DNA of 33,052 nucleotides, taken from the NCBI GenBank assembly GCA_902782145.1, contig CACZLZ010000027.1, positions 1-33,052 of the forward strand. The letters run 5' to 3'. The stretch comes from an uncultured Aeromonadales bacterium (lineage in GTDB: Bacteria; Pseudomonadota; Gammaproteobacteria; Enterobacterales; Succinivibrionaceae). The position numbers and the translations under genes were made by a program. Of this stretch, positions 32,950 to 33,052 are shown piece after piece. Position 1 is the stretch's first letter. The number at the start of each line of letters is the position of its first letter. The notes under the pieces were generated by a model, which was given only the letters and a program-made list of their open reading frames with translations, ran no database searches and was not told the DNA's origin.

Positions 32950-33052
32950 TTATTCGATGATCTTGGCCACAACGCCGGCACCGACAGTATGACCGCCCTC
33001 GCGGATGGCGAAGCGCAGCTGCTCGTTCATGGCGATAGGGTGGATCAGGGTG
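32950..33052 (-). CDS. tuf: Elongation factor Tu, C-terminal end (partial)
   Basis: The last 33 codons of tuf run off the window edge. The translation includes [20 protein letters not shown] and [13 protein letters not shown], the end of domain 3 of EF-Tu, which delivers aminoacyl-tRNA to the ribosome. The stop is TAA. A strong terminator follows, so tuf is the last gene of its transcript. Confidence 0.95.
   Translation of the reverse strand, partial: TLIHPIAMNEQLRFAIREGGHTVGAGVVAKIIE

Overview
The window is a GC-rich, gene-dense piece of a gammaproteobacterial chromosome. I infer a motile, succinate-forming anaerobe of the Succinivibrionaceae type, perhaps near Succinimonas. The reasons are ATP-dependent PEP carboxykinase with its own promoter and highly biased codons, pyruvate:ferredoxin oxidoreductase with a polyferredoxin, class II fructose bisphosphatase, and gammaproteobacterial proteins (GreB, EnvC, NfuA, Hsp15/Hsp33, BioH, PmbA). 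The genus is not proved by the sequence. I see no mobile elements, CRISPR arrays, rRNA or tRNA.

Layout. 1-3013 (minus): a short flagellin with an excellent sigma-54 promoter, then pmbA. 3516-6704 (plus): gpmI, envC and a small GNAT/PanZ-like gene. 6876-8450 (plus): a membrane-anchored TIR protein. 8543-9139 (minus): nfuA. 9525-12735 (plus): pckA, greB and an AlbA/Schlafen-family remnant or variant. 13002-15188 (minus): an SprA-like metalloprotease, a tiny flagellar rod/hook-like protein, and bioH. 15526-21574 (minus): a tightly coupled redox operon of polyferredoxin, nifJ and a GltD/NfnB-like flavoprotein, with ATGA overlaps at both junctions. 22117-25650 (plus): nfeD, glf and flotillin. 25866-26912 (minus): a PP2C phosphatase. 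27115-29455 (plus): glpX, hslR and hslO, all overlapping. 29456-30437: a gene-poor gap holding a candidate small RNA. 30438-31463 (plus): pseI. 31789-33052 (minus): ssb and the 3' end of tuf.

The most interesting item is in the gap between hslO and pseI. On the minus strand, about 30055 to 29936, there is a compact unit with a sigma-70 promoter, three consecutive hairpins spaced exactly 18 bp apart with GGATG in each loop, and a strong intrinsic terminator whose own loop also carries ATGGATG. This is the architecture of CsrB/RsmY-type RNAs that sequester CsrA/RsmA. Flagellin and pseI (pseudaminic acid, a common flagellin glycan) lie in the same window. A CsrA-type circuit often controls motility and central carbon flow (pckA, glpX, gpmI), so a local link is plausible but is inference.

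Other points worth attention: a polyferredoxin that is an internal tandem duplication of an RnfB-like module; three cysteines in the flagellin; a TIR-TM-periplasmic sensor architecture; a nine-copy hexanucleotide repeat after pseI; and widespread GATC, including eight genes whose stop codon sits inside TGATC.
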